64,000 nucleotides of DNA from the NCBI GenBank assembly GCA_037034305.1, contig JBAGJY010000009.1:1-64000 (forward strand), written 5' to 3'. Shown here in pieces: positions 28,799 to 36,180 of the stretch (position 1 is its first letter; each line of letters starts with the position of its first letter). Below the pieces are notes generated by a model, which worked only from the letters and a program-made list of their open reading frames with translations, was not told the origin of the DNA and did no database searches. The position numbers and the translations under genes are program-made. This stretch comes from Streptantibioticus_A sp037034305 (GTDB taxonomy: Bacteria; Actinomycetota; Actinomycetes; Streptomycetales; Streptomycetaceae).

Positions 28799-28968
28799 AG
28801 ATGACTTGGCGTCGTCGGCGCCGCTGGAACCGCGAAGACCGCGAAAAGACTGCCAGCGCGCCCGCCGACGACATCGACCCGGCAATATTTACGCACCGGG
28901 CGTACATGGGCAGCTACCTGGAGCCACTTCACCCCAAAGGGTGGTTTCTGGGCGCGAGTTCGACAGAA

Positions 28969-29019
28969 GACGCCCGTCAACCGAGGGTTGACGGGCGTCG
29001 TTGCGACAACCTACGGTTG
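28969..29019 (+). promoter_or_regulatory. double palindromic operator overlapping the promoter of the Clp_N gene
   Basis: A 14-bp perfect inverted repeat GACGCCCGTCAACC (28969-28982) / GGTTGACGGGCGTC (28986-28999) is followed by CAACC-TAC-GGTTG (29007-29019). Both share the core (GT)CAACC-N3-GGTTGAC, and their centres are 29 bp apart. A promoter-like pair TTGACG (28988-28993) and TACGGT (29012-29017) with 18-bp spacing lies inside this array, placing transcription start at or next to the ATG at 29024. A bound repressor would block the promoter; the protein encoded downstream, which has an HTH-like segment, is the obvious candidate. Confidence 0.6.
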
Positions 29020-29023
29020 ACGC

Positions 29024-29761
29024 ATGTCGAAGCAACCCGTACGGCTCGACGACCTCATCGAGCACGTCATCAGCCAGCATCCGGACGGCGGCGCGCTCCA
29101 GCACCTCGCGGACGCCGTCGAGACCTCCACCCAACTAGGCGAGATCGCCGACCACCTGATAGGCCACTTCGTGGACCAGGCCCGCCGCACCGGCGCCTCC
29201 TGGACCGATATCGGCCAGTACATGGGAGTCAGCAAGCAGGCCGCGCAGAAGCGGTTCGTCCCCAAGGAGACCGAGGCCGACGAGATCGACCTGCCCACCT
29301 CGGGGCTGTTCTCCCGGTTCACCCAGCGCGCCCGCAACGTGGTGGAGGCGTCCGAGCGCGGGGCCCGGGAGCTCGGGCACGCCCAGATCCGCTCCCAGCA
29401 CCTCGTCCTGGCGCTGCTCACCGAGCCGGAGGGGCTCGCCGCCAAGGCCGTCGCGGCGCTCGGACCGACCCCCGAGAAGCTGCGCGAGGCGGTGCTGGCC
29501 ACGCTGGGCCCCGCCGACGAGGAGGTGCCCGAGCGGCTGAAGTTCACCCGCGGCGCGAAGAAGACCCTCCAACTCACACTGCGCGAGGCCCTGCGCCTCG
29601 GCCACAACTACATCGGCACCGAACACATCCTGCTCGGCCTGCTGCGCAACGAGGACGAGATCGCCGCGCAGGTGCTCATGGGCCTGGGCATCACCCGCGA
29701 CGAGACCGAGCAGTGGCTGCTGGGCGCCTTGGAGGAGATGAAGAAGAAGTTCGGCCGCTGA
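29024..29761 (+). CDS. Clp_N-domain protein with N-terminal helix-turn-helix-like region
   Basis: A 245-aa protein. Residues 1-85 are acidic-helical and include TGASWTDIGQYMGVSKQAAQKRF (about 56-78), which reads as a DNA-binding helix-turn-helix. Residues about 95-240 hold two Clp N-terminal repeats (FTQRARNVVEASERGARELGHAQIRSQHLVLALLTEPEG and FTRGAKKTLQLTLREALRLGHNYIGTEHILLGLLRNEDE), the substrate- and adaptor-binding module of ClpC/ClpA. There is no ATPase domain, so it cannot unfold proteins by itself. I infer a regulator that senses a Clp substrate or adaptor. The transcript may be leaderless, since the promoter-like elements put the start at the ATG. A two-palindrome array lies directly upstream. 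Confidence 0.85.
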   Translation: MSKQPVRLDDLIEHVISQHPDGGALQHLADAVETSTQLGEIADHLIGHFVDQARRTGASWTDIGQYMGVSKQAAQKRFVPKETEADEIDLPTSGLFSRFTQRARNVVEASERGARELGHAQIRSQHLVLALLTEPEGLAAKAVAALGPTPEKLREAVLATLGPADEEVPERLKFTRGAKKTLQLTLREALRLGHNYIGTEHILLGLLRNEDEIAAQVLMGLGITRDETEQWLLGALEEMKKKFGR

Positions 29762-29764
29762 CCG

Positions 29765-30856
29765 TCAGCCGACCACACGGCCCCGCAGCACGATCTGACG
29801 CGGGGCCGCCAACACCCGTACGTCGGCGCGCGGATCGGCCTCGTACACCACCAGGTCGGCGGGTGCGCCCTCCTCCAGCCGCGGTCGTCCGAGCCACTCC
29901 CTGGCCCGCCAGGTGGCCGCCGCCAGCGCGTCAACCGCCGGGATCCCGGCGGCGACCAGCTCCGCGACCTCGTCCGCGACGAGCCCGTGCGCCAGCGAAC
30001 CGCCCGCATCGGTACCGGTGAAGATCTGGATACCGGCGTCGTACGCCGCCCGCACGGTGTCGTGGCGGCGGGCGTGCAACCGCCGCATGTGCGCTGCCCA
30101 GGCGGGGAACTTCGCCTCTCCCCCAGCCGCCAGTTCCAGGAAGGTCGCGATGTTGACCAGCGTGGGCACGATCGCCACGCCGCGCCGCGCGAACAGCGGG
30201 ATGGTCTGCTCGGTCAGCCCGGTGGCGTGCTCGACGCAGTCGATGCCCGCCTCCACCAGGTCGGTCAGCGAGTTCTCCGAGAAGCAGTGCGCGGTGACCC
30301 GGGCGCCCTCCTCGTGGGCCGCGGCGATCGCCTCGTCGATCGCCCAACGCGGCCAGCACGGCGTCAGATCGCCGACCTCGCGGTCGATCCAGTCGCCCAC
30401 CAGCTTCACCCAGCCGTCCCCGCGCCGCGCCTCCCGGCGCACGTAGGCGGCCAGGTCCCCGGGCTCGATCTCATGCGCGTAGTTGCGGATGTAGCGGCGG
30501 GTACGGGCGATGTGGCGGCCCGCCCGGATGATCTTCGGCAGGTCCTCCCGGTCGTCGACCCAACGGGTGTCGGCGGGCGATCCCGCGTCCCGCAGCAGCA
30601 GCGCGCCCGCGTCCCGGTCGGCCAGTGCCTGCTTCTCGCTGGTCGCCTCGTCCACCGCGCCGTGCGCGTCAAGGCCCACATGGCAGTGCGCGTCCACCAG
30701 CCCCGGCAGGACCCACCCGCTGACGGTGGCCACCTGACGGGCATGCGCGGGGCGCTCGTACGTCACCCGCCCGCCGACCACCCACAGTTCGTCGCGAACG
30801 TCCTCGGGCCCGACCAGCACCCGCCCCTTGATGTGCAACACCGCGGCATCCGTCAT
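29765..30856 (-). CDS. metal-dependent amidohydrolase
   Basis: A 363-aa amidohydrolase-superfamily enzyme (imidazolonepropionase/dihydroorotase-like fold). Metal ligands are visible: DAHCHVG (HxH, about residues 58-64), VTAHCFSE (third His), DCVEHATG (fourth His) and TGTDAGGS (Asp, about 270). The C-terminal composite beta-domain ends DLVVYEADPR...VVLRG-type residues. It hydrolyses a C-N bond in some cyclic amide or amidine; substrate not determined. ATG at 30856 is preferred to the upstream GTG. It is convergent with the Clp_N gene, 3 bases apart, so terminators must be shared or absent. Confidence 0.85.
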   Translation of the reverse strand: MTDAAVLHIKGRVLVGPEDVRDELWVVGGRVTYERPAHARQVATVSGWVLPGLVDAHCHVGLDAHGAVDEATSEKQALADRDAGALLLRDAGSPADTRWVDDREDLPKIIRAGRHIARTRRYIRNYAHEIEPGDLAAYVRREARRGDGWVKLVGDWIDREVGDLTPCWPRWAIDEAIAAAHEEGARVTAHCFSENSLTDLVEAGIDCVEHATGLTEQTIPLFARRGVAIVPTLVNIATFLELAAGGEAKFPAWAAHMRRLHARRHDTVRAAYDAGIQIFTGTDAGGSLAHGLVADEVAELVAAGIPAVDALAAATWRAREWLGRPRLEEGAPADLVVYEADPRADVRVLAAPRQIVLRGRVVG

Positions 30857-31278
30857 GCACAGGACTCTACGGCGCGGGTATCGCGGGGCCACCGGGACGG
30901 TCACCCCACGCGTCTGCCCGGAGCCGGATCCGTCAAACCCGCCACTGGACGCTGAATCATTTCTGCGGCATGCTTCACAGAATTACCCGGCGAATTTCCG
31001 GTACGGCATTCGCCCGTCTTCTTCTGCCCAGCCCACCCGAGGCTAAACGCCAAGATTTCGCTAACCCCGAATGACGCGGACCGGGCCACCCCGAGGGCGT
31101 TATGGAGTTGTGACCGACTCCACACGACTTCCGCTTTGCCCGGATATATCCGGGCAAACAGCCACTCCGGAGCGCCGATCCGAGGAACGGTCGCGTGCGC
31201 GCGATAACACATTCCAGCGCCACAGGTAACCCCGCCCCCCGATGCATTTCGCTTTCCGGCTCGGTAAGTTCAATTCGC
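30857..31278. other. 422-bp divergent region between amidohydrolase and ectA
   Basis: A relatively AT-rich divergent promoter region for the ectoine operon and the amidohydrolase. No coding sequence is convincing. It contains a perfect 24-bp palindrome at 31135-31158, listed separately. No clear -10/-35 pair can be chosen by eye. Confidence 0.5.
31135..31158. promoter_or_regulatory. perfect 24-bp palindrome upstream of ectA
   Basis: Half site TTTGCCCGGATA (31135-31146) is followed without spacer by its exact complement. It lies 120 bases upstream of the ectA ATG. A palindrome of this length fits an operator for a dimeric regulator (osmotic control of ectABCD or control of the divergent gene); as RNA it would form a tight hairpin. 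Which regulator binds is unknown. Confidence 0.5.
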
Positions 31279-31821
31279 ATGACCGCCGCACAAGACGACC
31301 TTGTACGCGAAACCGTGGACCTCTCGAATTCCCCCTGCTGGTTGGATGCGCCCACCGTCGACGACGGTGCCGCGATCTGGCGCATCGCCCGCGACTCCAA
31401 GGCGCTGGACCTCAACTCCTCCTACAGCTACCTGCTGTGGTGCCGGGACTTCGCCCGCACCTCGGTGGTGGCCCGGGACGGCACCGGTGAGCCCGTGGGA
31501 TTCGTGACCGGCTACGTACGCCCCGAGCGGCCGGGGACGCTGGTCGTCTGGCAGGTGGCGGTGGACCACTCGTACCGCGGCCGGGGGCTCGCCGCCGCGA
31601 TGCTCGACGGACTGACCGAGCGGGTCGCCGCCTTCGGCATCGACCGCGTCGAGACCACGATCACCCCGGACAACGACGCGTCCAACCGGCTGTTCACCTC
31701 GTACGGCGAACGGCACGACGCCCGTATAGAGCGCGAAGTGCTGTTCCACGGTGGCCAGTTCCCCGACGGCCACGACACGGAGGTGCTCTACCGGATCGGC
31801 CCCCTGGCGGCCTCCCGGTGA
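31279..31821 (+). CDS. ectA: L-2,4-diaminobutyrate acetyltransferase EctA
   Basis: A 180-aa GNAT enzyme that acetylates L-2,4-diaminobutyrate to N4-acetyl-diaminobutyrate, the second ectoine step. The acetyl-CoA loop VAVDHSYRGRGLAAAML (about residues 93-109) and the family segments DLNSSYSYLLWCRDFARTSVVA and ETTITPDNDASNRLF are present. Start ATG at 31279; upstream open frame has no such similarity. Gene order ectA-ectB-ectC-ectD is canonical. Confidence 0.95.
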   Translation: MTAAQDDLVRETVDLSNSPCWLDAPTVDDGAAIWRIARDSKALDLNSSYSYLLWCRDFARTSVVARDGTGEPVGFVTGYVRPERPGTLVVWQVAVDHSYRGRGLAAAMLDGLTERVAAFGIDRVETTITPDNDASNRLFTSYGERHDARIEREVLFHGGQFPDGHDTEVLYRIGPLAASR

Positions 31822-31834
31822 ACGGGTTCCTCCT

Positions 31835-31900
31835 GGGGGCCGCCGCCCCCGGGCCACGCTACGCGCGATGAGGATTTCCTTCTGGGGGCCGTGCCCCCAG
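31835..31900 (+). repeat. two related hairpins between ectA and ectB
   Basis: GGGGGC-CGCC-GCCCCC (31835-31850) and CTGGGGGC-CGT-GCCCCCAG (31882-31900) are each preceded by a TTCCTyCT motif, so the two look like copies of one 49-bp-spaced unit. The second ends 22 bases before the ectB start. They may partially terminate transcription after ectA or stabilise the message; similar G-run/C-run hairpins occur at 44.8-45.0 kb. Confidence 0.5.
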
Positions 31901-31922
31901 GCCCCCACTAAGGAGCATCACG

Positions 31923-33191
31923 GTGACCATCACCCCGCCCGCACTCAGTGTCTTCGAGTCCCTTGAGTCCGAGGTGCGCAGCTACTGCCGCGGCTGGCCC
32001 GCGGTGTTCGACCGTGCGCAGGGCAGCCGGGTCCACGACGAGGACGGACACAGCTACCTCGACTTCTTCTCCGGCGCTGGCGCGCTCAACTACGGCCACA
32101 ACAACCCGGTGTTGAAACGCGCGCTGCTGGACTACCTGGAACGCGACGGGATCACCCACGCCCTGGACATGAGCACCACGGCCAAACGCACCTTCCTCAG
32201 CACCTTCCAGGATGTGGTGCTGCGTCCGCGTGAGCTCGACTACAAGGTGATGTTCCCCGGCCCCACGGGCACCAACGCCGTCGAGGCGGCGCTGAAGCTG
32301 GCCCGCAAGGCCAAGGGGCGGGAGGCGATCGTCTCGTTCACCAACGCCTTCCACGGCATGTCGCTGGGCTCGCTCGCGGTGACCGGCAACGCCTTCAAGC
32401 GGGCGGGCGCCGGCATCCCGCTGGTGCACGGCACCCCGATGCCGTTCGACCACTACCTCGACGGCCGGGTGCCGGACTTCCTGTGGTTCGAGCGCCTGCT
32501 GGAGGACCAGGGCTCCGGCCTGAACCAGCCCGCCGCGGTGATCGTGGAGACCATCCAGGGCGAGGGCGGCATCAACGTGGCCCGCGCCGAGTGGCTGCGC
32601 GGCCTGGCCGAGCTGTGCAAGCGCCGCGACATGCTGCTGATCGTGGACGACATCCAGATGGGCTGCGGTCGCACCGGCCCGTTCTTCTCCTTCGAGGAGG
32701 CCGGGATCGTCCCGGACATCGTCACCTTGTCCAAGTCCATCAGCGGCTACGGCCTGCCGATGTCGCTGACGCTGTTCAGGCCCGAGTTGGACCTGTGGGA
32801 GCCCGGCGAGCACAACGGCACGTTCCGCGGCAACAACCCGGCCTTCGTCACCGCCACCGCCGCCCTGGACGCCTACTGGGCGGACGGCCAGATGGAGAAG
32901 CAGACGCTGGCCCGCGGCGAGCAGATCGAGTCCGCGCTGCGCGAGATCGTCCGCGAACACCCGCGCACCGGCGCGCAGTTCAGGGGCCGCGGCCTGGTGT
33001 GGGGCCTGGAGTTCACCGACAAGCAGCGCGCCTCCGCGGTGTGCGCGCGCGCCTTTGAACTCGGGATGCTGCTGGAGACCTCCGGTCCGGAGAGCGAGGT
33101 CGTCAAGCTGCTGCCCGCGCTGACCATCAACCCCGACGAACTGGACGAGGGCCTGCGCACCCTCGCCCGCGCGGTCCGCGAGACCGCCTGA
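31923..33191 (+). CDS. ectB: diaminobutyrate--2-oxoglutarate transaminase EctB
   Basis: A 422-aa class III PLP aminotransferase that converts L-aspartate-beta-semialdehyde to L-2,4-diaminobutyrate with glutamate as donor. Visible: FFSGAGALNYGHNNP, PGPTGTNAVEAALKLARK (phosphate cup), IVDDIQMGCGRTG with the PLP-ring Asp, and the Schiff-base Lys in VTLSKSISGYGLPM (about residue 272). GTG at 31923 has AAGGAG 8 bases upstream. First committed ectoine enzyme. Confidence 0.96.
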   Translation: MTITPPALSVFESLESEVRSYCRGWPAVFDRAQGSRVHDEDGHSYLDFFSGAGALNYGHNNPVLKRALLDYLERDGITHALDMSTTAKRTFLSTFQDVVLRPRELDYKVMFPGPTGTNAVEAALKLARKAKGREAIVSFTNAFHGMSLGSLAVTGNAFKRAGAGIPLVHGTPMPFDHYLDGRVPDFLWFERLLEDQGSGLNQPAAVIVETIQGEGGINVARAEWLRGLAELCKRRDMLLIVDDIQMGCGRTGPFFSFEEAGIVPDIVTLSKSISGYGLPMSLTLFRPELDLWEPGEHNGTFRGNNPAFVTATAALDAYWADGQMEKQTLARGEQIESALREIVREHPRTGAQFRGRGLVWGLEFTDKQRASAVCARAFELGMLLETSGPESEVVKLLPALTINPDELDEGLRTLARAVRETA

Positions 33192-33233
33192 CTCCCCCCA
33201 CCGAGCACCAGCACAGAAAGGCACCGCACCACC

Positions 33234-33632
33234 GTGATCGTCCGATCGTTCAAGGAACTCGAAGGAACCGACCGGCATGTGAAGGCCGCGTCGGGCACCT
33301 GGGAGAGCAAGCGGATCGTCCTCGCCGGGGAGCGGGTCGGCTTCTCGCTGCACGAGACCGTGATGTACGCGGGGACCGAGACGTCGATGTGGTACGCCAA
33401 CCACATCGAGGCCGTGGTCTGTGTGGAGGGCGAGGCGGAGCTCACCGACGAGGAGACCGGTGAGAAGCACTGGATCACCCCGGGCACGATGTACCTGCTC
33501 AACGGCCATGAGAAGCACACGATGCGGCCCAAGACCGATTTCCGCTGCCTGTGCGTGTTCAACCCGCCGGTCACCGGCCGGGAGGAACACGACGAGAACG
33601 GGGTGTACCCGCTGCTGACGGAGGAGGCCTGA
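33234..33632 (+). CDS. ectC: ectoine synthase EctC
   Basis: A 132-aa cupin lyase that cyclises N4-acetyl-diaminobutyrate to ectoine with loss of water. The start MIVRSFKELEGTDRHV (here GTG) and the conserved FSLHETVMYAGTETSMWYANHIEAVVCVEGEAEL, with metal-binding Glu/Tyr/His, are family hallmarks; also WITPGTMYLLNGHEKH. Lies 42 bases after ectB with AAAGGCACC-type purine stretch upstream. Confidence 0.96.
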   Translation: MIVRSFKELEGTDRHVKAASGTWESKRIVLAGERVGFSLHETVMYAGTETSMWYANHIEAVVCVEGEAELTDEETGEKHWITPGTMYLLNGHEKHTMRPKTDFRCLCVFNPPVTGREEHDENGVYPLLTEEA

Positions 33633-33635
33633 GCG

Positions 33636-34523
33636 ATGACCACGATCACCGACCTGTACCCGACCCGCGGCACCGCCGAGGTCAGCACCGCCCGCCAGGA
33701 CCCGGTGGTGTGGGCCGCTCCCGGCACGTCAGGCCCGATCCAGCCCGCTCAGCTGCACGGCTACGAGCGGGACGGCTTCTTGACGGTGGACCGGCTGCTG
33801 GCGCCGCAGGAAGTGGCCCGATATCGCGCCGAGTTGGACCGGCTGATCGCCGACCCGGCGGTGCGGGCCGACGAACGCGCCATCGTGGAGCCGAAGTCCC
33901 AGGACATCCGCTCGGTCTTCGAGGTGCACAAGATCAGTGAGGTGTTCGCCGAACTGGTCCGCGACCCGCGGGTGCTGGACCGCGCCCGGCAGATCCTCGG
34001 CTCCGAGGTGTACGTCCACCAGAGCCGGGTCAACGTCAAGCCGGGCTTCGGCGCGAGCGGCTTCTACTGGCACTCGGACTTCGAGACCTGGCACGCCGAG
34101 GACGGTCTGCCGCGGATGCGCACCGTGTCGGTGTCGATCGCGCTGACCGAGAACCACGACACCAACGGCGGCCTGATGATCATGCCCGGCTCGCACCGTA
34201 CGTTCGTCGGCTGCGCGGGCGTGACGCCGAAGGACAACTACAAGCGGTCGCTGCGGATGCAGGAGGCGGGCACCCCGTCGAACGAGGCGCTCACCGAACT
34301 GGCCGGGCGGCACGGCATCAAGCTGTTCACCGGTCCGGCCGGTTCGGCGACCTGGTTCGACTGCAACTGCATGCACGGCTCCGGCGACAACATAACGCCG
34401 TTCCCGCGCAGCAACGTGTTCATCGTCTTCAACAGCGTGGAGAACACGGCGGTGGAACCGTTCGCGGCACCGGCCCCGCGCCCGGAGTTCATCGGGGCGC
34501 GGGACTTCACGCCGGTGCGGTGA
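33636..34523 (+). CDS. ectD: ectoine hydroxylase EctD
   Basis: A 295-aa Fe(II)/2-oxoglutarate dioxygenase making 5-hydroxyectoine. The iron ligands appear in FYWHSDFETWH (HxD, about residues 146-148) and CNCMHGSGDN (His about 248); the ectoine hydroxylase signature around the first pair is intact. ATG at 33636 is 3 bases after the ectC stop, so the genes are coupled. The last 39 bases of the gene are repeated exactly 875 bases downstream (35360-35398), and the preceding 30 bases recur with only synonymous changes. Confidence 0.95.
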   Translation: MTTITDLYPTRGTAEVSTARQDPVVWAAPGTSGPIQPAQLHGYERDGFLTVDRLLAPQEVARYRAELDRLIADPAVRADERAIVEPKSQDIRSVFEVHKISEVFAELVRDPRVLDRARQILGSEVYVHQSRVNVKPGFGASGFYWHSDFETWHAEDGLPRMRTVSVSIALTENHDTNGGLMIMPGSHRTFVGCAGVTPKDNYKRSLRMQEAGTPSNEALTELAGRHGIKLFTGPAGSATWFDCNCMHGSGDNITPFPRSNVFIVFNSVENTAVEPFAAPAPRPEFIGARDFTPVR

Positions 34524-34555
34524 GTCGGCACTCAGCCTGACCAGCTATTACCCGC

Positions 34556-34611
34556 CCACCCCGCGAGACGGTTGGCCTCAAGGGACATAGGCCCGCCGTC
34601 TCGCGGGGTGG
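34556..34611 (+). terminator. 16-bp perfect stem terminator after ectD
   Basis: CCACCCCGCGAGACGG (34556-34571) and CCGTCTCGCGGGGTGG (34596-34611) are exactly complementary around a 24-base loop, starting 33 bases after the ectD stop. Strong terminator for ectABCD. Confidence 0.8.
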
Positions 34612-34947
34612 TGATCGAGGGGTGCCGTATGGCGCAGCCTCCCGCCGTTCGCAGCAGCGTCCGACGCGGCAGCGGTGCGGTTTCTGACGGTGGCCAGGAG
34701 CTTCCTGATGTCGCTTGACATGCTTCCGCCGGAGCGTAGCGTGGGAAGCGAAGTTGAGTTGAGCGCCGCTGTTCCCAGTGGCACGAAGGCGCGGTGCGCA
34801 GCCGTTGCGGGTGTCGTTGACCTGGTCGTATACCGGGAAGCGGTGAACGCGAAGCCTAAGCTGATTTTGTGCGATGCGCATGCGCGCGGTGGAATCATTT
34901 CCCCAAGTGCGAGGCGGAAGGTCTCGTTCCTCTCGTGTGGTGACATC
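34612..34947 (+). other. 336-bp leader of the inserted cassette
   Basis: Between the ect terminator and the small secreted protein. It holds the promoter at 34715-34742 and a leader of about 200 bases. An open frame runs upstream of the secreted protein in the same phase, but it lacks a ribosome site and resembles no protein, so I treat it as untranslated. A GCTTCC/GGAAGC inverted pair (34722-34727, 34744-34749) flanks the -10 region. Confidence 0.5.
34715..34742 (+). promoter_or_regulatory. sigma-70-like promoter in the cassette
   Basis: TTGACA (34715-34720), 16-bp spacer, TAGCGT (34737-34742) matches the streptomycete housekeeping (HrdB) consensus TTGACN/TANNNT. Transcription would start near 34749 and read the secreted-protein gene at 34948. 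Confidence 0.55.
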
Positions 34948-35256
34948 ATGCGCAAACTTTTCGTCGCAGCTGTTGCGGCATTCGCGGCTTCAGGTTTCGT
35001 CATGCCAGCCGCCGTCGCGGCCTCACCGGTCAGCGCCGCCTCAGTCGCCAGCGCTGGCCACAACGTCTCCTTTGGGCGCCCTGCTCAAGGGGGTTGGAGC
35101 GCGCAGGGGAGTTTCTCCTCACAGCAGGACTGTATGGCCGCCGGGTCTGCCCAGAACACCGTGCACGGCGACTGGTACTGCTCAAACTTCAGCAATATCA
35201 ACGGGTCTTGGACCCTCTACGTCAATCTAGACAGCACCCCCGGCTCAGGCGGGTGA
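34948..35256 (+). CDS. small secreted protein (102 aa) of unknown function
   Basis: A signal peptide (KLFVAAVAAFAASGFVMPAAVAA, cleavage likely after AVAA, residue 26) precedes a mature protein of about 75 residues with two Cys (SSQQDCMAAGSAQ and HGDWYCSNF), probably one disulfide, and a C-terminal beta-like stretch SWTLYVNLD. Many small secreted streptomycete proteins share the pattern F-x3-QQDC-x8-W-x-C. No function known. GGTGA lies 5 bases before ATG 34948. The gene sits in an inserted segment between two copies of the ectD 3' end and appears less GC-rich than neighbours, suggesting transfer. Confidence 0.7.
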   Translation: MRKLFVAAVAAFAASGFVMPAAVAASPVSAASVASAGHNVSFGRPAQGGWSAQGSFSSQQDCMAAGSAQNTVHGDWYCSNFSNINGSWTLYVNLDSTPGSGG

Positions 35257-35325
35257 TCCACTCGTTGCGGCCTGAGCGGCTGGCACTACAGCCTGGTCCC
35301 ACGGTGACCGAGCGCGGGCACGGGC

Positions 35326-35398
35326 GGTCGAGCCGTTCGCGGCCCCCGCGCCGCGCCCCGAGTTCATCGGGGCGCGGGACTTCACGCCGGTGCGGTGA
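35326..35398 (+). pseudogene. ectD: duplicate 3'-terminal fragment of ectD
   Basis: Reads in frame as VEPFAAPAPRPEFIGARDF plus TPVR and the stop, the same as the C-terminus of the intact ectD at 34452-34523, 875 bases upstream. The last 39 bases are identical; about a dozen bases before differ only at third positions (for example GTG GAA against GTC GAG). It therefore derives from a diverged ectD, not a fresh duplication. Untranslated remnant. Confidence 0.9.
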
Positions 35399-35401
35399 AC
35401 C

Positions 35402-36100
35402 TCACTCTCCGGCGGGCCAGTTGAAGCTGGTGGGGACGTTCACCTTCTGGCCCGCCGGTCCGTAGACAAGGGCGATCTCGTCGTGTGCCCTGAGCACGAT
35501 CGCGGCGGGATCGCCCTTGGTCTGCCTTCCGTTGACGTAGGCGCGCAGTTCCTTGCCCGCGCCCGTCTTCAGTCCGCCGATCTGGTCGGCGCTGAGCGCG
35601 ACGTTCCATTCGGTCATGAACTGGCCGAGGGTGAAGTCGGCCTTGACCGGCGACTCGATGTGGATCACACCGTCCGGGGTGTGGGTGTGCAGCGGGCTGA
35701 TCCGCTGCTGCTTCATGTCAATGCCGATGAACGCGGGTACGGTCACCGGCTTCCCGTTGACCAGGATGTCGAGGTGGGTGTGGATGTGCATCACCTGGCC
35801 CTCGGCGCCCAGCATCGGCAACTGGGCGGCCCTGGCCCGGGCGCTGGCGTCACCGGGTGCGTCCCACGGCGGCAGGGTGGTGCGGCCCTGCGCGGTGGTC
35901 CGGGGGGCGGCCGGGACACCGGCCCGGTCGGTGCCCTTGGGCGTGGCGGCGGCGGCGCTGGCGGCGGTCTTACCGGAGGCGCTGCCGCCGGAGCCGCACG
36001 CGGCGAGCGTGAGGCCGACGGCGGCGGTGAGCGCGATGACGGCGCCGCGCAGGGCGGTGCGGTGGTTCGTGCGGTTCGTGCGGTTCGTGCGGTGAGACAC
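35402..36100 (-). CDS. His-rich lipoprotein with HIHTHLD / LHTHTPDG motifs
   Basis: About 232 aa. After a repetitive N-terminus (HRTNRTNRTNHRT) comes a lipoprotein signal AVIALTAAVGLTLAAC with lipobox LAAC, then an Ala/Ser/Thr-rich tether of about 50 residues and a folded domain: QVMHIHTHLDILVNGKPVTVPAFIGID and ISPLHTHTPDGVIHIESPVKADFTLGQFMTEWNV. The clustered His (HIHTH, LHTHT, IHIE) look like a metal site on the outer face of the membrane. Similar domains occur in actinobacteria and archaea without a proven role, to my knowledge. GTG at 36100 is chosen; the RTN repeats come from a 9-bp tandem repeat just after the start. Stops 3 bases after the ectD fragment. Confidence 0.7.
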   Translation of the reverse strand: MSHRTNRTNRTNHRTALRGAVIALTAAVGLTLAACGSGGSASGKTAASAAAATPKGTDRAGVPAAPRTTAQGRTTLPPWDAPGDASARARAAQLPMLGAEGQVMHIHTHLDILVNGKPVTVPAFIGIDMKQQRISPLHTHTPDGVIHIESPVKADFTLGQFMTEWNVALSADQIGGLKTGAGKELRAYVNGRQTKGDPAAIVLRAHDEIALVYGPAGQKVNVPTSFNWPAGE

Positions 36101-36180
36101 GGCAGGCGGTCTCTTTCTGTGCGGCTGTGTTGCGGTACGAGCCCGAGCGGCGCCCAGGATAGCCACAGCGCACTGCCGAC

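Noticed and set aside
34675..34947. N-terminal extension of the small secreted protein
   Set aside because: The open frame is continuous, but it would bury the signal peptide and starts upstream of the predicted promoter.
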